A DNA stretch of 64,000 nt, from contig NZ_CP067420.1 in assembly GCF_016653635.2 (NCBI RefSeq), positions 1,867,501 through 1,931,500 of the forward strand. The letters are read 5' to 3'. Position 1 is the stretch's first letter. Each line of letters begins with the position of its first letter. Shown piece after piece: positions 1 to 8,546 of this stretch. The stretch comes from Skermanella sp. TT6. Its GTDB lineage: Bacteria > Pseudomonadota > Alphaproteobacteria > Azospirillales > Azospirillaceae. Both the position numbers and the translations under genes were made by a program. Under the pieces are notes generated by a model. That model did not search any database and had not been told where the DNA came from. It saw only the letters and a program-made list of their open reading frames with translations.

Positions 1-1021
1 GGACTACGCCACCGCCGCCGAGGCCTGCATCGCGCTGGAGGACTGGCCCGGGGCGGAACGCTGGCTCGGCAAGTACCTGGCCGCGCAGGACGTGGACGCC
101 TTCGCCATCGCCGGCACCCTGCGCCAGCTCACCGAGGTATGGGACCTCGGGGCCTATGGCGGGCAGGGCGGCGCGCTGCTGTCCGTGCTCCGGGCCGAAC
201 TGCTCCGGCGCGAGGACGGCCGCATCAGCCTCACGCCCGGTCAGGTGCAGGGGATGCAAGGTGCCGATCCAAGCACCTTCGAGCGCGTCCTGGGCGATAC
301 CGGTTCAACCACCTACAAGTGGATGCGTATGGGCATGGAACGGGCGCGGGCGGTCGCCATGATCCGCGCTCCGGACGGGCGGGGCAGGGGGACCGGCTTC
401 CTGCTGCGCGGCAGCGACCTGCACCAGTCCCTCGGAGATGGGAGTTTCCTGCTGACCAATGCCCATGTGGTCAGCGACAATCCCGAGGACTGCGCCGACC
501 TGTGCAGCGAAGAGGCGGCGGTCACTTTCGAGGCCGCGGCCGAACCTGGCTTTTCCGCACCGCAATATGGCGTGGCTGGAGTGGTCTGGAGTTCCTCTCC
601 CTTGGATCTCGACGCGACCCTGTTGCGGCTGGACGGGACGCCGCACGGCGTCGAACCCTGTCCCATCTCGAAGGGCCTGCCTTTCCTGGCTGCAGACCAG
701 CGGGTCTACATCATCGGCCATCCCCTGGGAGGCGACCTCAGTTTCTCCCTTCAGGACAACCGGTTGCTCGACCACGAGGGGCCGACCGCCGGCCGGCCCA
801 GCCGGGCCGACCGCTGCCTGTTGCAGTACCGCGCCCCCACGCAACCCGGCAGTTCCGGCAGCCCGGTATTCGCCGGGCAGGGGTGGCGGGTCATCGGCCT
901 GCATTGCCGCGGCGGGAAGGAGATGCGCAAGCTGAACGGGCAGTCCGGCCTCCACGAGGCGAACGAAGGGGTTTGGATACAGTCTATCCGCCAGAACATG
1001 GCAAAATCCATGGGGGGCTGA
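1..1021 (+). CDS. TPR-containing trypsin-like serine protease, 5' end missing
   Basis: The reading frame is open from base 2, so the start lies outside the window. The first ~35 visible codons (EACIALEDWPGAERWLGKYL) have the alternating A/W/L/Y spacing of a tetratricopeptide helix pair. The rest is a chymotrypsin-fold peptidase. LLTNAHVV near base 460 carries the catalytic His, LDLDATLLRLD near base 610 the Asp, and QPGSSGSPVF near base 850 the Ser with its oxyanion glycine. All three triad residues are present, so an active protease is expected. The combination resembles TPR-plus-trypsin proteins of uncertain physiological role in proteobacteria; the substrate is unknown. A GTG at base 92 is an internal valine, not the start. 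Confidence 0.8.
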   Translation, partial: DYATAAEACIALEDWPGAERWLGKYLAAQDVDAFAIAGTLRQLTEVWDLGAYGGQGGALLSVLRAELLRREDGRISLTPGQVQGMQGADPSTFERVLGDTGSTTYKWMRMGMERARAVAMIRAPDGRGRGTGFLLRGSDLHQSLGDGSFLLTNAHVVSDNPEDCADLCSEEAAVTFEAAAEPGFSAPQYGVAGVVWSSSPLDLDATLLRLDGTPHGVEPCPISKGLPFLAADQRVYIIGHPLGGDLSFSLQDNRLLDHEGPTAGRPSRADRCLLQYRAPTQPGSSGSPVFAGQGWRVIGLHCRGGKEMRKLNGQSGLHEANEGVWIQSIRQNMAKSMGG

Positions 1022-1357
1022 AACGGTGCATCGATAGGCGGGCAGCATCCGCCTGTACATCTTCGTATACGCTGTAAGCCCTGGCGTACAGCTTGGGTAA
1101 GCCCCTGATTCTTCGCACACTTCCTCGCCTCCGGCCTCTTTGCGCGGTGGCGGCGTAAACCTCCGCATACACCCATAAGCCCCCAAGCCGCCCGGGAAAG
1201 CGCCGTAACACGGCGTTTTCCGGAGTGGCACGGCGTTTGCTGAATTCCGGTTAACGAAGACCGGTTCCGGGCCGGCGATCCAGGTCGCCCGCAGGTCCGC
1301 CCGGCCTTCCCGGAACACTGAACAAAGAAACAGAACAAAGATTCAGTCGGAGGAAAC
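1022..1357. other. Intergenic region, no gene seen
   Basis: No convincing coding frame. It holds short near-repeats (gtaagccc and cacggcgttt each occur twice) and a weak hairpin, cgccg-taaca-cggcg followed by four T at 1201-1219, which could end transcription of the protease gene. The distal part should carry the promoter of the downstream symporter; I could not pick a convincing -35/-10 pair. Confidence 0.4.
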
Positions 1358-2728
1358 GTGGAAGCTTTCACCGAAGGCCTCAACGCCTTGAACGGCGTTG
1401 TCTGGGGTGTCCCCATGCTGGTGCTGATCCTGGGCACCGGCCTGTTCCTGCAGGTGCGGCTCAAGCTGATGCCGCTCGCCAAGATCGGCTACGGCACCAG
1501 GCTCGTCTGGCAGGGCCGCAAGGCGGGATCCGCGCAAGACGGCGAGATCAGCCCCTTCGCGGCCCTGATGACGGCGCTGGCCGCGACGGTCGGCACCGGC
1601 AACATCGCGGGCGTCGCGACCGCCATAGCCCTCGGCGGCCCGGGCGCCCTGTTCTGGATGTGGTGCACCGCGCTGGTCGGCATGGCGACCAAGTATGCCG
1701 AGGTCCTTCTGGCCGTCCATTACCGCGAGGTGGACGACAAGGGCGAGCATGTCGGCGGGCCGATGTACGCGATCAAGAACGGCCTCGGCCCGCGCTGGCG
1801 CTGGCTCGGCGTGGCCTTCGCGCTGACCGCCGGCTTCGCCGGTTTCGGCATCGGCAACATGGTGCAGGCCAACGCCATCGCCGGGGTCGCGGAGAACACC
1901 TTCGGCGTTCCGGTCTGGCTTACCGGCGTCGTCCTGACCGTCGTCACCGGCGCCGTCATCCTGGGCGGCATCAAGCGGATCGGCCGGGTGGCGGAGGCGC
2001 TGGTCCCGGCTATGTGCGTCAGCTACGTGCTCTGCGCCCTGTTCGTCCTGGTCGTCTTCGCCGACCGGCTGCCCGAGGCGATCTCCCTGGTGTTCACCCA
2101 CGCCTTCACCCCGGTCGCGGCCAGCGGCGGCTTCGCCGGCGCCGCGGTCTGGGCGGCCATGCGCTACGGCGTCGCCCGCGGCATCTTCTCCAACGAGGCC
2201 GGCCTCGGCACCGCCGGCATCGCCCAGGCGGCCGGCACCACGCGCAGCCCGGTCCGCTCGGCCCTGGTCGGCATGATGGGCACCTTCATCGACACCCTCA
2301 TCGTCTGCACCATGACCGGCCTGGCGATCATCGTGTCCGGCGTCTGGAACAGCGGCCAGTCCGGAGCCGTGCTGTCGTCGTCGGCGTTCGAGGCGGCGAT
2401 GCCGGGGATCGGCCAGTATCTCCTGTCCGTCGAGCTCGCGGTCTTCGCCTTCACCACCATCCTGGGCTGGTCCTACTACGGCGAGAAGTGCTGGGAATTC
2501 CTGGTCGGCACCAGATCCGCGAAGCCTTACCGGATCTGCTGGACGCTGGCGGTGTTCCTCGGCGCCGTGGCCCAGCTCGACCTCGTCTGGCTGATCGCCG
2601 ACACGCTCAACGCCTTCATGGCGATCCCCAACCTGATCTCGCTGCTGCTGCTGTCGCCCGTGATCGTCAAGCTGAGCCGCGAATACTTCGCGCGGGAAAC
2701 CGACGGCAGGCTGGTGGCCGCGGAATAG
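1358..2728 (+). CDS. Alanine/glycine:cation symporter family protein (AGCS)
   Basis: Inner-membrane Na+- or H+-coupled symporter for alanine or glycine. The 456 residues match the family length. The hallmark PFAALMTALAATVGTGNIAG falls at residues 65-84, followed by GGPGALFWMW and a downstream GIFSNEAGLG motif; about ten hydrophobic helices are visible. Start is GTG with a strong Shine-Dalgarno (cggagga) seven bases upstream. A D-amino-acid dehydrogenase gene starts 55 bases downstream on the same strand, so the pair probably imports alanine (including D-alanine) and oxidises it to pyruvate. Exact substrate is inferred. Confidence 0.9.
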   Translation: MEAFTEGLNALNGVVWGVPMLVLILGTGLFLQVRLKLMPLAKIGYGTRLVWQGRKAGSAQDGEISPFAALMTALAATVGTGNIAGVATAIALGGPGALFWMWCTALVGMATKYAEVLLAVHYREVDDKGEHVGGPMYAIKNGLGPRWRWLGVAFALTAGFAGFGIGNMVQANAIAGVAENTFGVPVWLTGVVLTVVTGAVILGGIKRIGRVAEALVPAMCVSYVLCALFVLVVFADRLPEAISLVFTHAFTPVAASGGFAGAAVWAAMRYGVARGIFSNEAGLGTAGIAQAAGTTRSPVRSALVGMMGTFIDTLIVCTMTGLAIIVSGVWNSGQSGAVLSSSAFEAAMPGIGQYLLSVELAVFAFTTILGWSYYGEKCWEFLVGTRSAKPYRICWTLAVFLGAVAQLDLVWLIADTLNAFMAIPNLISLLLLSPVIVKLSREYFARETDGRLVAAE

Positions 2729-2783
2729 TCCCGCCCTGAAGCGAGCGATCGACAAAGCCCTCTTGCGCACCGGAGAAACTTTC

Positions 2784-4055
2784 ATGCGCCACATCGCCGT
2801 CATCGGCGCCGGTATCACCGGCGTGACCACCGCCTACGCCCTCGCCGGCAAGGGCTACGCCGTCACCGTGTTCGACCGCCAGCGCTACGCCGCGATGGAA
2901 ACCTCGTTCGCCAACGGCGGCCAGCTTTCCGCCAGCAACGCGGAGGTCTGGAACCACTGGTCCACGGTCGTCAAGGGCCTCGCCTGGATGCTCAAGGGCG
3001 ACGCGCCGCTCCTGATGAACCCGTCGCCCAACTGGCACAAATATTCCTGGATGGCCGAGTTCGTCGGCAACATCCGCCACTACCGCGCCAACACGGTCGC
3101 GACCACCCGCCTCGCCATCGAGGCGCGGCGCCACCTGTTCGCCATGGCGGAGAAGGAGCGCATCGACTTCGACCTGGAGACCCGCGGCATCCTGCACTTC
3201 TACCGCGACCGCAAGGGCTTCGAGCACGCGGCCCGCGTCAACGAGATGCTGGTGGAGGGCGGGCTGGACCGGCGCCCGGTGACCGCCGAGGAGATCCGCG
3301 CCATCGAGCCGGCGCTCCCTGGCGACTTCCACGGCGGCTTCTTCACGCCCTCGGACGCCACCGGCGACATCCACAAGTTCACCCGCGGGCTGGCCCGGGC
3401 GTGCGCCCGCCTCGGCGTCCGCTTCGTCCACGATGCCGCGGTGGAGCGGATCGAGCACATGGATACCGGCGTCAAGGTCGCCTGGTCCGGCGCCGACGGC
3501 GCGGCCCGCCCGTCCCGCGACGAGCTGGTGGCCGACGGCGTCGTCATCTGCGCCGGCGTCGCCAGCCGGAAGTTCGCCGCCATGGTCGGCGACCGGGTGA
3601 ACATCTATCCGGTCAAGGGCTACTCCATCACCGTCCATCTCGACGACGACGCCAGCCGCGCGGCGGCGCCCTGGGTCAGCCTGCTGGACGACAAGGCCAA
3701 GATCGTCACCAGCCGGCTGGGGCGCGACCGCCTGCGCGTCGCGGGCACGGCGGAGTTCAACGGCGAGAACCGCGACATCCGCGCCGACCGGATCCGGCCG
3801 CTGGTCGACTGGACCCGGGGCCTGTTCCCGCAGGTCGATACCGGCCGGGTGGAGCCGTGGAGCGGCCTCCGCCCCATGATGCCGGACATGATGCCGCGCG
3901 TCGGCGCGGGGCGTCGCCCGGGGGTCTTCTACAACACCGGCCACGGCCATCTCGGCTGGACGCTCTCCGCGGCCACCGCGCAGATCGTCGCCGAGAAGAT
4001 CGCCCTCGCCCTGCCGGCCGATCCGCCCGTCCTGCAGACCCGGACGGCCGCCTGA
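2784..4055 (+). CDS. dadA: D-amino acid dehydrogenase (FAD, DadA type)
   Basis: Membrane-associated flavoenzyme that deaminates D-amino acids, classically D-alanine to pyruvate, and passes electrons to the quinone pool. The Rossmann dinucleotide motif GAGITG is at residues 8-13, followed by the DadA-typical SFANGGQLSASNAEVWN region; the C-terminal FAD segment GHGHLGWT is near residue 390. The 423-residue length fits DadA. I chose ATG 2784, preceded by cggagaaac, over an upstream in-frame TTG. It follows the AGCS symporter and probably shares its transcript. No alanine racemase is present in the window. Confidence 0.88.
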   Translation: MRHIAVIGAGITGVTTAYALAGKGYAVTVFDRQRYAAMETSFANGGQLSASNAEVWNHWSTVVKGLAWMLKGDAPLLMNPSPNWHKYSWMAEFVGNIRHYRANTVATTRLAIEARRHLFAMAEKERIDFDLETRGILHFYRDRKGFEHAARVNEMLVEGGLDRRPVTAEEIRAIEPALPGDFHGGFFTPSDATGDIHKFTRGLARACARLGVRFVHDAAVERIEHMDTGVKVAWSGADGAARPSRDELVADGVVICAGVASRKFAAMVGDRVNIYPVKGYSITVHLDDDASRAAAPWVSLLDDKAKIVTSRLGRDRLRVAGTAEFNGENRDIRADRIRPLVDWTRGLFPQVDTGRVEPWSGLRPMMPDMMPRVGAGRRPGVFYNTGHGHLGWTLSAATAQIVAEKIALALPADPPVLQTRTAA

Positions 4056-4072
4056 CCGGCGCGGCGGCCGTC
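4043..4072. terminator. Hairpin between convergent dadA and DUF1206 genes
   Basis: gacggccgcc and ggcggccgtc form a perfect 10-bp stem with a 10-base loop. The hairpin spans the dadA stop codon and the last codon of the convergent gene. No T tract follows on either side, so it would be a stem-only bidirectional terminator. Confidence 0.4.
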
Positions 4073-4898
4073 AGGCCGGGACGTCCAGGCGGGCGAGTAC
4101 ATCCGGACAGTCGATCCGGCGGTAGACCCCCTGGATCACGCTGTAGATGCCGAAGGCGAACAGGCCGACGGCGACGACGGCGAGCACCCAGGCGCCGTAG
4201 GGCTGCTCCTGGAGCGTCTGCAGCGCCTTGCCGAGCCCGCCCGATTCCGAAGAATCGGACTGCCAGGCGGCGGTCAGGAAGAAGATGCCGATGATCACGA
4301 AGACGACGCCCTTGGCGCCGAGGCCGATCCGGCCGATCGGGCAGATCATCTCCATCGCCTTCGGATCGGCTTTCAGGAAGCGGCGGAACGACGCGTTCCA
4401 GGCCTTCACGAAGTGCCCGGCGGCGGCTCCCAGGACGGCGACGCCGACGGCGCCCACCAGCCAGCGGCCGAAGGGCTGGGACAGCAGCCAGGCGGTCCAG
4501 TCCTGGGCTCCGTCGCCGCCGCCTCCCGATCCCGGCCCCTGCCAGCCGAGCACCAGGGAGACCGCGAAGAAGGCGAGCGAGACATGGATCGCCCCGCTCG
4601 CCAGGAGGCCTCCCCGCACCGCCAGCCCCTTGGCCTTGGCGCCGTGCCCGTCCAGGTCGAACCAGGCCTGGGCGACCCGCCAAACCGCGTGGCCGACCAG
4701 CCCGAGTGCCACGACCGCCAGCAGCGCCTTGCCGAAGGGCTGCTGAAGGATCTCGCGCAGCACGCCCTTCGTATCGGTCAGCTGGCCGGCACCGATCGCG
4801 GCCATCATGGCGAACCAGCCGACCAGCACATAGACGACTCCGCGGGCGCCGTAGCCGAGACGCGCCAGGGACTCGAAACGAGCCAGGTTGCCCATCAC
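4071..4898 (-). CDS. DUF1206 domain-containing membrane protein
   Basis: Predicted six-helix inner-membrane protein made of three DUF1206 repeats, each a pair of helices. The repeat heads are LARLGYGARGVVYVLVG (about residues 11-27), a diverged middle copy around LAVRGGLLASGAIHVSLAF, and IGRIGLGAKGVVFVIIG near residue 190. The family is widespread in proteobacteria and actinobacteria and has no established function. GTG 4898 and ATG 4895 are both possible starts, differing by one residue. A small lipoprotein gene ends 11 bases upstream on the same strand and is probably cotranscribed. Confidence 0.85.
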   Translation of the reverse strand: MMGNLARFESLARLGYGARGVVYVLVGWFAMMAAIGAGQLTDTKGVLREILQQPFGKALLAVVALGLVGHAVWRVAQAWFDLDGHGAKAKGLAVRGGLLASGAIHVSLAFFAVSLVLGWQGPGSGGGGDGAQDWTAWLLSQPFGRWLVGAVGVAVLGAAAGHFVKAWNASFRRFLKADPKAMEMICPIGRIGLGAKGVVFVIIGIFFLTAAWQSDSSESGGLGKALQTLQEQPYGAWVLAVVAVGLFAFGIYSVIQGVYRRIDCPDVLARLDVPA

Positions 4899-4909
4899 GG
4901 TCCGCCGGC

Positions 4910-5065
4910 TCAGTCGTCGATCGTCGTCTTGCGCTCGGTCGTCACGGTGTCCGAGTAGGTGCCCGGAGTCGTCGTCGTCCGCTCCGTCACCGTGTCGTCC
5001 GATCCGCAGGCGGCCAGCAGCACCGGGAGGGCCAGGGCGGCAAGAACGATTTTCATGGTACGCAT
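4910..5065 (-). CDS. Small lipoprotein, 51 residues
   Basis: A short reading frame encodes a basic start, a hydrophobic stretch and the lipobox LLAAC, with Cys20 as the lipidation site. The mature part is only ~31 residues and rich in Thr, Asp and Arg (SDDTVTERTTTT). Expected location is the inner or outer membrane facing the periplasm. An aggggga-like Shine-Dalgarno lies ~10 bases before ATG 5065; ATG 5074 and ATG 5056 are in frame and possible. It sits just upstream of the DUF1206 gene. Similar short lipoproteins accompany envelope-stress genes, but no function can be assigned. Confidence 0.65.
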   Translation of the reverse strand: MRTMKIVLAALALPVLLAACGSDDTVTERTTTTPGTYSDTVTTERKTTIDD

Positions 5066-5225
5066 GGATCGCATTCCCCTAAAGTTCGCTTCAATCCTTC
5101 AACCGGGAAATCCGTCGATCGTTGCGCTTTGGGGGGTGAAAACGAAAGTCGTACGCCGCTCGCCTCCGTGGTGATCGGCAGCCGGTCACGCCGGCCGGAT
5201 AAGGGGGCGGTCGGGGTCGAAAACG

Positions 5226-5621
5226 TCAGGTCGCGTCCTGCCCGGCCGGAACATCAACGAAGGCCTTGAAGGATCGCCGGACGACGGCCGGGTCCAGGCC
5301 CTGGGCGATGACGACGATCCGCGTGCCGGGAATGCCGTCGGGCCAGGCGTCGAGATGAACCGGCTTGTGGATCAGATGTTGCACTCCCTGGACGACGACG
5401 GGAGTGTCCACTCCCCGGATCGAGAGCCAAACCAGCTCGAAGGCGGTCGGCAGGTCGATCCGGTAGCTTCCGAGGTTGGAGAACTCCTCCGCCGCGACCG
5501 GCACGCCGGGGGCGAGGGAGCCGAGCGTCGAGCCCGCCACGTCGCTCACCACGGACTCTTGGTCCGCGCCGTAGCGCGACGCGATGGTACCGCCGGTGCT
5601 GAGTACGACGGTGCGTGTCAC
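5226..5621 (-). pseudogene. Chimeric fragment: asparaginase N-terminus joined to CobW C-terminus
   Basis: The 131-codon frame reads as two unrelated families. Residues 1-67 resemble the N-terminus of L-asparaginase: VVLSTGGTIAS at 5-15 contains the nucleophile-type Thr12, followed by the GSTLGSL/VPVAAEEFSNLGSY region. From about residue 68 the sequence switches to the C-terminal domain of CobW-type GTPases: VVVQGVQHLIHKPVHLDAWPD, then TRIVVIAQGLDPAVVRRSF. Neither half is complete: there is no second asparaginase threonine motif (GTDT) and no CobW GTPase domain. GTG 5621 has a good Shine-Dalgarno (ggggaga), so it may be translated. It looks like a deletion joint between two former genes. Confidence 0.6.
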
Positions 5622-5801
5622 TGGACTTTCTCCCCCGCGGGCTTCTGATCGGGTGCGGACGGGAAGCGCCTGCTTTTCGCAACTCCCTGCATAGCAACAC
5701 CGTGCCCTGGCCGTTGGCTCCACCCAGGACGCCCAGGTCGCGCAGGTATTGAACCGCGGAGAAGGGCACGAGGAATAGTTTCAATGAGTCACAATTTATG
5801 G

Positions 5802-5816
5802 CTAACGTTTGGTTAA
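5802..5816. promoter_or_regulatory. CtrA-like box (CTAA-N7-TTAA)
   Basis: ctaacgtttggttaa lies 40 bases before the response regulator start. It differs from the CtrA full-site consensus TTAA-N7-TTAA at one base, in the only AT-rich patch nearby. CtrA control of the regulator is inferred from this single motif. Confidence 0.35.
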
Positions 5817-5855
5817 CATTCCAGGGCGCATTCTGGGGGCCAAATCCCGGAGGTC

Positions 5856-6320
5856 ATGCTCAGCATGGGGGTCGCCCAGATGCCTTTTAATGTAGACATC
5901 GCCGCCAGCACGGAACGGTCCATCGCGCAGCGCATCCTGGTCTGCGAAGACAATCACCTGATAGCCGTGGGGTTGGCATCCATCCTGGCAAGGGAAGGCT
6001 ACGCCGTCCTGGGACCGGTCGATACCGGCGAGGAAGCGCTCCGCGCGGCGTTCCAGGACCTGCCGGACCTGGCGCTGCTCGACATCGAGCTGGCGGGTGC
6101 CATCGACGGCATATCGGTCGCGGCCGAGCTGCATCCGATGGGAGTGGAAATCATCTTCGTCACCTCCGACTACCAGAGGGCGGCCCTGGACGGGCGGGAA
6201 TACGCGTCGGACATCCTGATCAAGCCCGTGCGCGTCAATGCCGTCCTGAACTCCGTCGCCGCCGCGTTGCGCAAGAAATCCCCGACGGAGCGACAGGAGG
6301 CCGTCCTGGCCGCATCCTGA
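5856..6320 (+). CDS. Single-domain response regulator
   Basis: A receiver (REC) domain without an output domain, 154 residues. Acidic residues E31-D32, phosphoacceptor D76 (LLDIELAG), T103 (VTSD) and K123 (IKP) complete the canonical active site. About 23 extra residues precede the domain. Stand-alone receivers of this kind in alphaproteobacteria act as phosphorelay intermediates or bind partner kinases; no histidine kinase lies nearby, so its partner is unknown. Start ATG follows cccggagg. Upstream sits a CtrA-like box. Confidence 0.88.
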   Translation: MLSMGVAQMPFNVDIAASTERSIAQRILVCEDNHLIAVGLASILAREGYAVLGPVDTGEEALRAAFQDLPDLALLDIELAGAIDGISVAAELHPMGVEIIFVTSDYQRAALDGREYASDILIKPVRVNAVLNSVAAALRKKSPTERQEAVLAAS

Positions 6321-6342
6321 TCGCCGGGGCGCCGACTCCCCG

Positions 6343-6978
6343 GTGACGGCGGCCGCTGGATTATCTATGGTCTCGGCTGGATATCACAGCCCAGGTGCCG
6401 CCTTGCCCAGGATCGAACTTAACGCGCCGGTGACCGTCTGCTATACCTTGGCCGCCGTCGCGGCGACCGTCCTGCCGGTGCAGGGAAAGCTGGCGATCCA
6501 CGGGCCGATCCGGCCGTGGGACGGCGACTTCCTCATCTCCCTGATGACCTGGACGCTGGCCCATGGCGGCATGACCCACCTGCTGTCCAATTTCGTGGTG
6601 ATCCTGCTGACCGGACCTCTGCTGGAGGACCGCTTCGGCTCCTTCAGGATGCTGGCCATCCTGGTCACGGCGTCGGTGTCGGTCGGGCTGGCCCAGTGCG
6701 TCCTGGACCCGAGAGGCGCCCTGATCGGCGCCAGCGGGACCGTGTTCTGCCTGATCATGCTGACCGCCATGCTGGCGGGGCGGTCCGGCACGATCCCGGT
6801 CACGGTTCTGCTGGTGGCCGCCCTCTATCTCGGCCGCGAGGTGATGGCGCTGTTCGCCGACGACGGCATTTCCCAGACGGCGCACATCCTGGGCGGGGTG
6901 CTCGGCGTGGTCCTCGGCGTCGTCATGCGCGCCGGTTCCGCCCCTGCTCCGCGTCATCCGGTATCCCGCCGCTCCTGA
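6343..6978 (+). CDS. Rhomboid family intramembrane serine protease
   Basis: Polytopic inner-membrane protease that cleaves transmembrane substrates. HGGMTHLLSN (residues 74-83) is the rhomboid helix-2 motif, GASGT at 129-133 provides catalytic Ser131, and AHILGG gives catalytic His181. The usual GASGA/G is GASGT here, a mild change. Six hydrophobic segments and the 211-residue length fit a minimal bacterial rhomboid. Start is uncertain between GTG 6343 and ATG 6367; neither has a strong Shine-Dalgarno. Substrates are unknown. Confidence 0.85.
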   Translation: MTAAAGLSMVSAGYHSPGAALPRIELNAPVTVCYTLAAVAATVLPVQGKLAIHGPIRPWDGDFLISLMTWTLAHGGMTHLLSNFVVILLTGPLLEDRFGSFRMLAILVTASVSVGLAQCVLDPRGALIGASGTVFCLIMLTAMLAGRSGTIPVTVLLVAALYLGREVMALFADDGISQTAHILGGVLGVVLGVVMRAGSAPAPRHPVSRRS

Positions 6979-7003
6979 CGCCCGTCGCCGGGACACCGCG
7001 CGC

Positions 7004-7945
7004 TCACCGGGCGAGGAACGCTTTCACCGGCTCCAAGGAGGCGGCGGGAGCTTCCTCCTGGGGGACATGGCCGATGCCGGGCAGGCGCACCAGCGTCGCG
7101 CGGGGCAGCACCCGCAGGTAGTCCTCGGCGTTGGTGAGGGGGATCAGCGCGTCCTTCTCGCCCCACAGCAGCAGGGTCGGGGCGCGGACGAGCCGCAGCA
7201 GGGGCACGGGATCCTCGCGTATCGCCTGCTCCATCCGGGCGATCATCGCGTCCCGGACGCCGGGTGCCCGGATCAGATCGTGGTAGCGGTCGAGATAGGC
7301 ATCCGTCATCCTGCCCGGATCGCCGTAGGCCGGGGCCAGGTTCATGCTCAGCAGGATGCGGGGCAGGGCGTAGCGCATCAGCTTCAGGGGGAGGGGTATC
7401 TCGACCCTCCGCCCGTATTCCTCGCCGGGGCTGGCGAAGCCGTCGGGAGAGATCAGCACGAGCTTTTCCACGCGTTCGGGGCTTCGCGACGCGAAGTTCC
7501 AGGCGATCCTCCCGCCCAGGGAGTTGCCGACCAGGCTCGCCCGGCCGATCCCGATCCTGTCCATCAGGGCCTGCAGGATCTCCATGCTGCGTCCGATCGT
7601 GTAGTCCCCCGTGGGGTCCGGCTCCGACAGGCCCGAACCCGGAAGATCGAAGCGGATCACCCGGTAATCGGCCGAAAGATCCCGGGCCCACGGCTCCCAG
7701 GTGTGCAGGCTCGACCCGAAGCCGTGCAGCAGGATGATCGCCGGGGCGTCCCGGGGGCCGCGGTCGCGCACATGCAGGCGCAAGCCGGCCACCTCCATCA
7801 GGTCCGCCGGCGCATCGAGATACCGGGCCTCCAGTTCAGCCCTGGATTTGTCAGGGGTCCAGAGCCACAGGCCGACGCCGGCCAGGGCCGCAAGCAGGAT
7901 GCCTGCCGCCGTCCAGCCGAAGCTCCCGGTCCCAGGAAGACTCAT
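7004..7945 (-). CDS. Alpha/beta hydrolase with N-terminal membrane anchor
   Basis: Residues 10-29 form one hydrophobic helix, so the enzyme is probably membrane-tethered or exported. The hydrolase core has the oxyanion segment ILLHGFGSSLHTW, nucleophile Ser142 in VGNSLGG, acid Asp in WGEKDALIP and His in GIGHVPQE. The 313-residue length and the cap region fit esterase/haloalkane-dehalogenase-like hydrolases; the substrate cannot be read. Its ATG overlaps the upstream DCC-protein stop codon as ATGA, so the two genes are translationally coupled. Confidence 0.85.
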   Translation of the reverse strand: MSLPGTGSFGWTAAGILLAALAGVGLWLWTPDKSRAELEARYLDAPADLMEVAGLRLHVRDRGPRDAPAIILLHGFGSSLHTWEPWARDLSADYRVIRFDLPGSGLSEPDPTGDYTIGRSMEILQALMDRIGIGRASLVGNSLGGRIAWNFASRSPERVEKLVLISPDGFASPGEEYGRRVEIPLPLKLMRYALPRILLSMNLAPAYGDPGRMTDAYLDRYHDLIRAPGVRDAMIARMEQAIREDPVPLLRLVRAPTLLLWGEKDALIPLTNAEDYLRVLPRATLVRLPGIGHVPQEEAPAASLEPVKAFLAR

Positions 7946-8343
7946 GTTCCGCAGCGATCGTCCGGGCAGGCGCCCTGGGCTGAAGGCAGCGGGCGCAGGC
8001 GCAGGAAAAGCCGGTAGCCGCGCTCCAGCACGGGGATCATGCCGGGCAGGCGCGCCAGGGATGCCAGACCCCGGAAACCGGGGATCATCGACCAGAGGGC
8101 GGCGAAAGCCGCGGCGCCCGAAAGCAACGTGCCGTCCGCCCGGCGCAGATGGAACCGGGCGAGCGCCGCCTCCTGGCCGATCCCGTCCCGGGTCTGGTCG
8201 ACCGGCTCCCGGCGCAGGTCCTGCCAGCGGATGCGGCCCTCCATGTCGCGCCGACGGTAGAAGGCGATTTCCCGCGAGCAGATCGGGCAAGCGCCGTCAT
8301 AGTAGACGGTCGCGGCGGGAGGGGAGGAGCGAGGCGCGTTCAT
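7942..8343 (-). CDS. DCC family thiol-disulfide oxidoreductase-like protein (DUF393)
   Basis: Small protein with the DCC signature YYDGACPIC (D16, C19, C22), which resembles a thioredoxin-type CxxC site. DUF393 proteins are predicted thiol-disulfide oxidoreductases; few have been tested biochemically. A second Cys pair lies at the extreme C-terminus (ACPDDRC). Start ATG 8343 is the first in-frame methionine and has only a weak ribosome site. It forms a two-gene unit with the hydrolase. hmgA is divergent from it, 203 bases away. Confidence 0.82.
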   Translation of the reverse strand: MNAPRSSPPAATVYYDGACPICSREIAFYRRRDMEGRIRWQDLRREPVDQTRDGIGQEAALARFHLRRADGTLLSGAAAFAALWSMIPGFRGLASLARLPGMIPVLERGYRLFLRLRPLPSAQGACPDDRCGT

Positions 8344-8546
8344 GACAGAGACATGGGCGCCTGCGGGCCGCCGTCCAGGGAGGACGCATCGATGACCGCC
8401 GGGTTCCGATCGGATCCGTATCCGGTATCCTCGTCGCACCGAAGCCGGGAAAAAGCCGGATGACCGTCCCACATGATTATCCAAGGGGATCGAAGGGGCG
8501 ATCGCGAAACCGCTCCTGCGGGAAAACGATGATCGGAGGAACACCC

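Noticed and set aside
1201-1219. Hairpin plus T4 as a terminator
   Set aside because: Stem of only five base pairs; kept as a remark, not as a feature.
8460-8546. Earlier in-frame start for hmgA
   Set aside because: No homology before [14 protein letters not shown] and the strong Shine-Dalgarno lies at 8534-8540.
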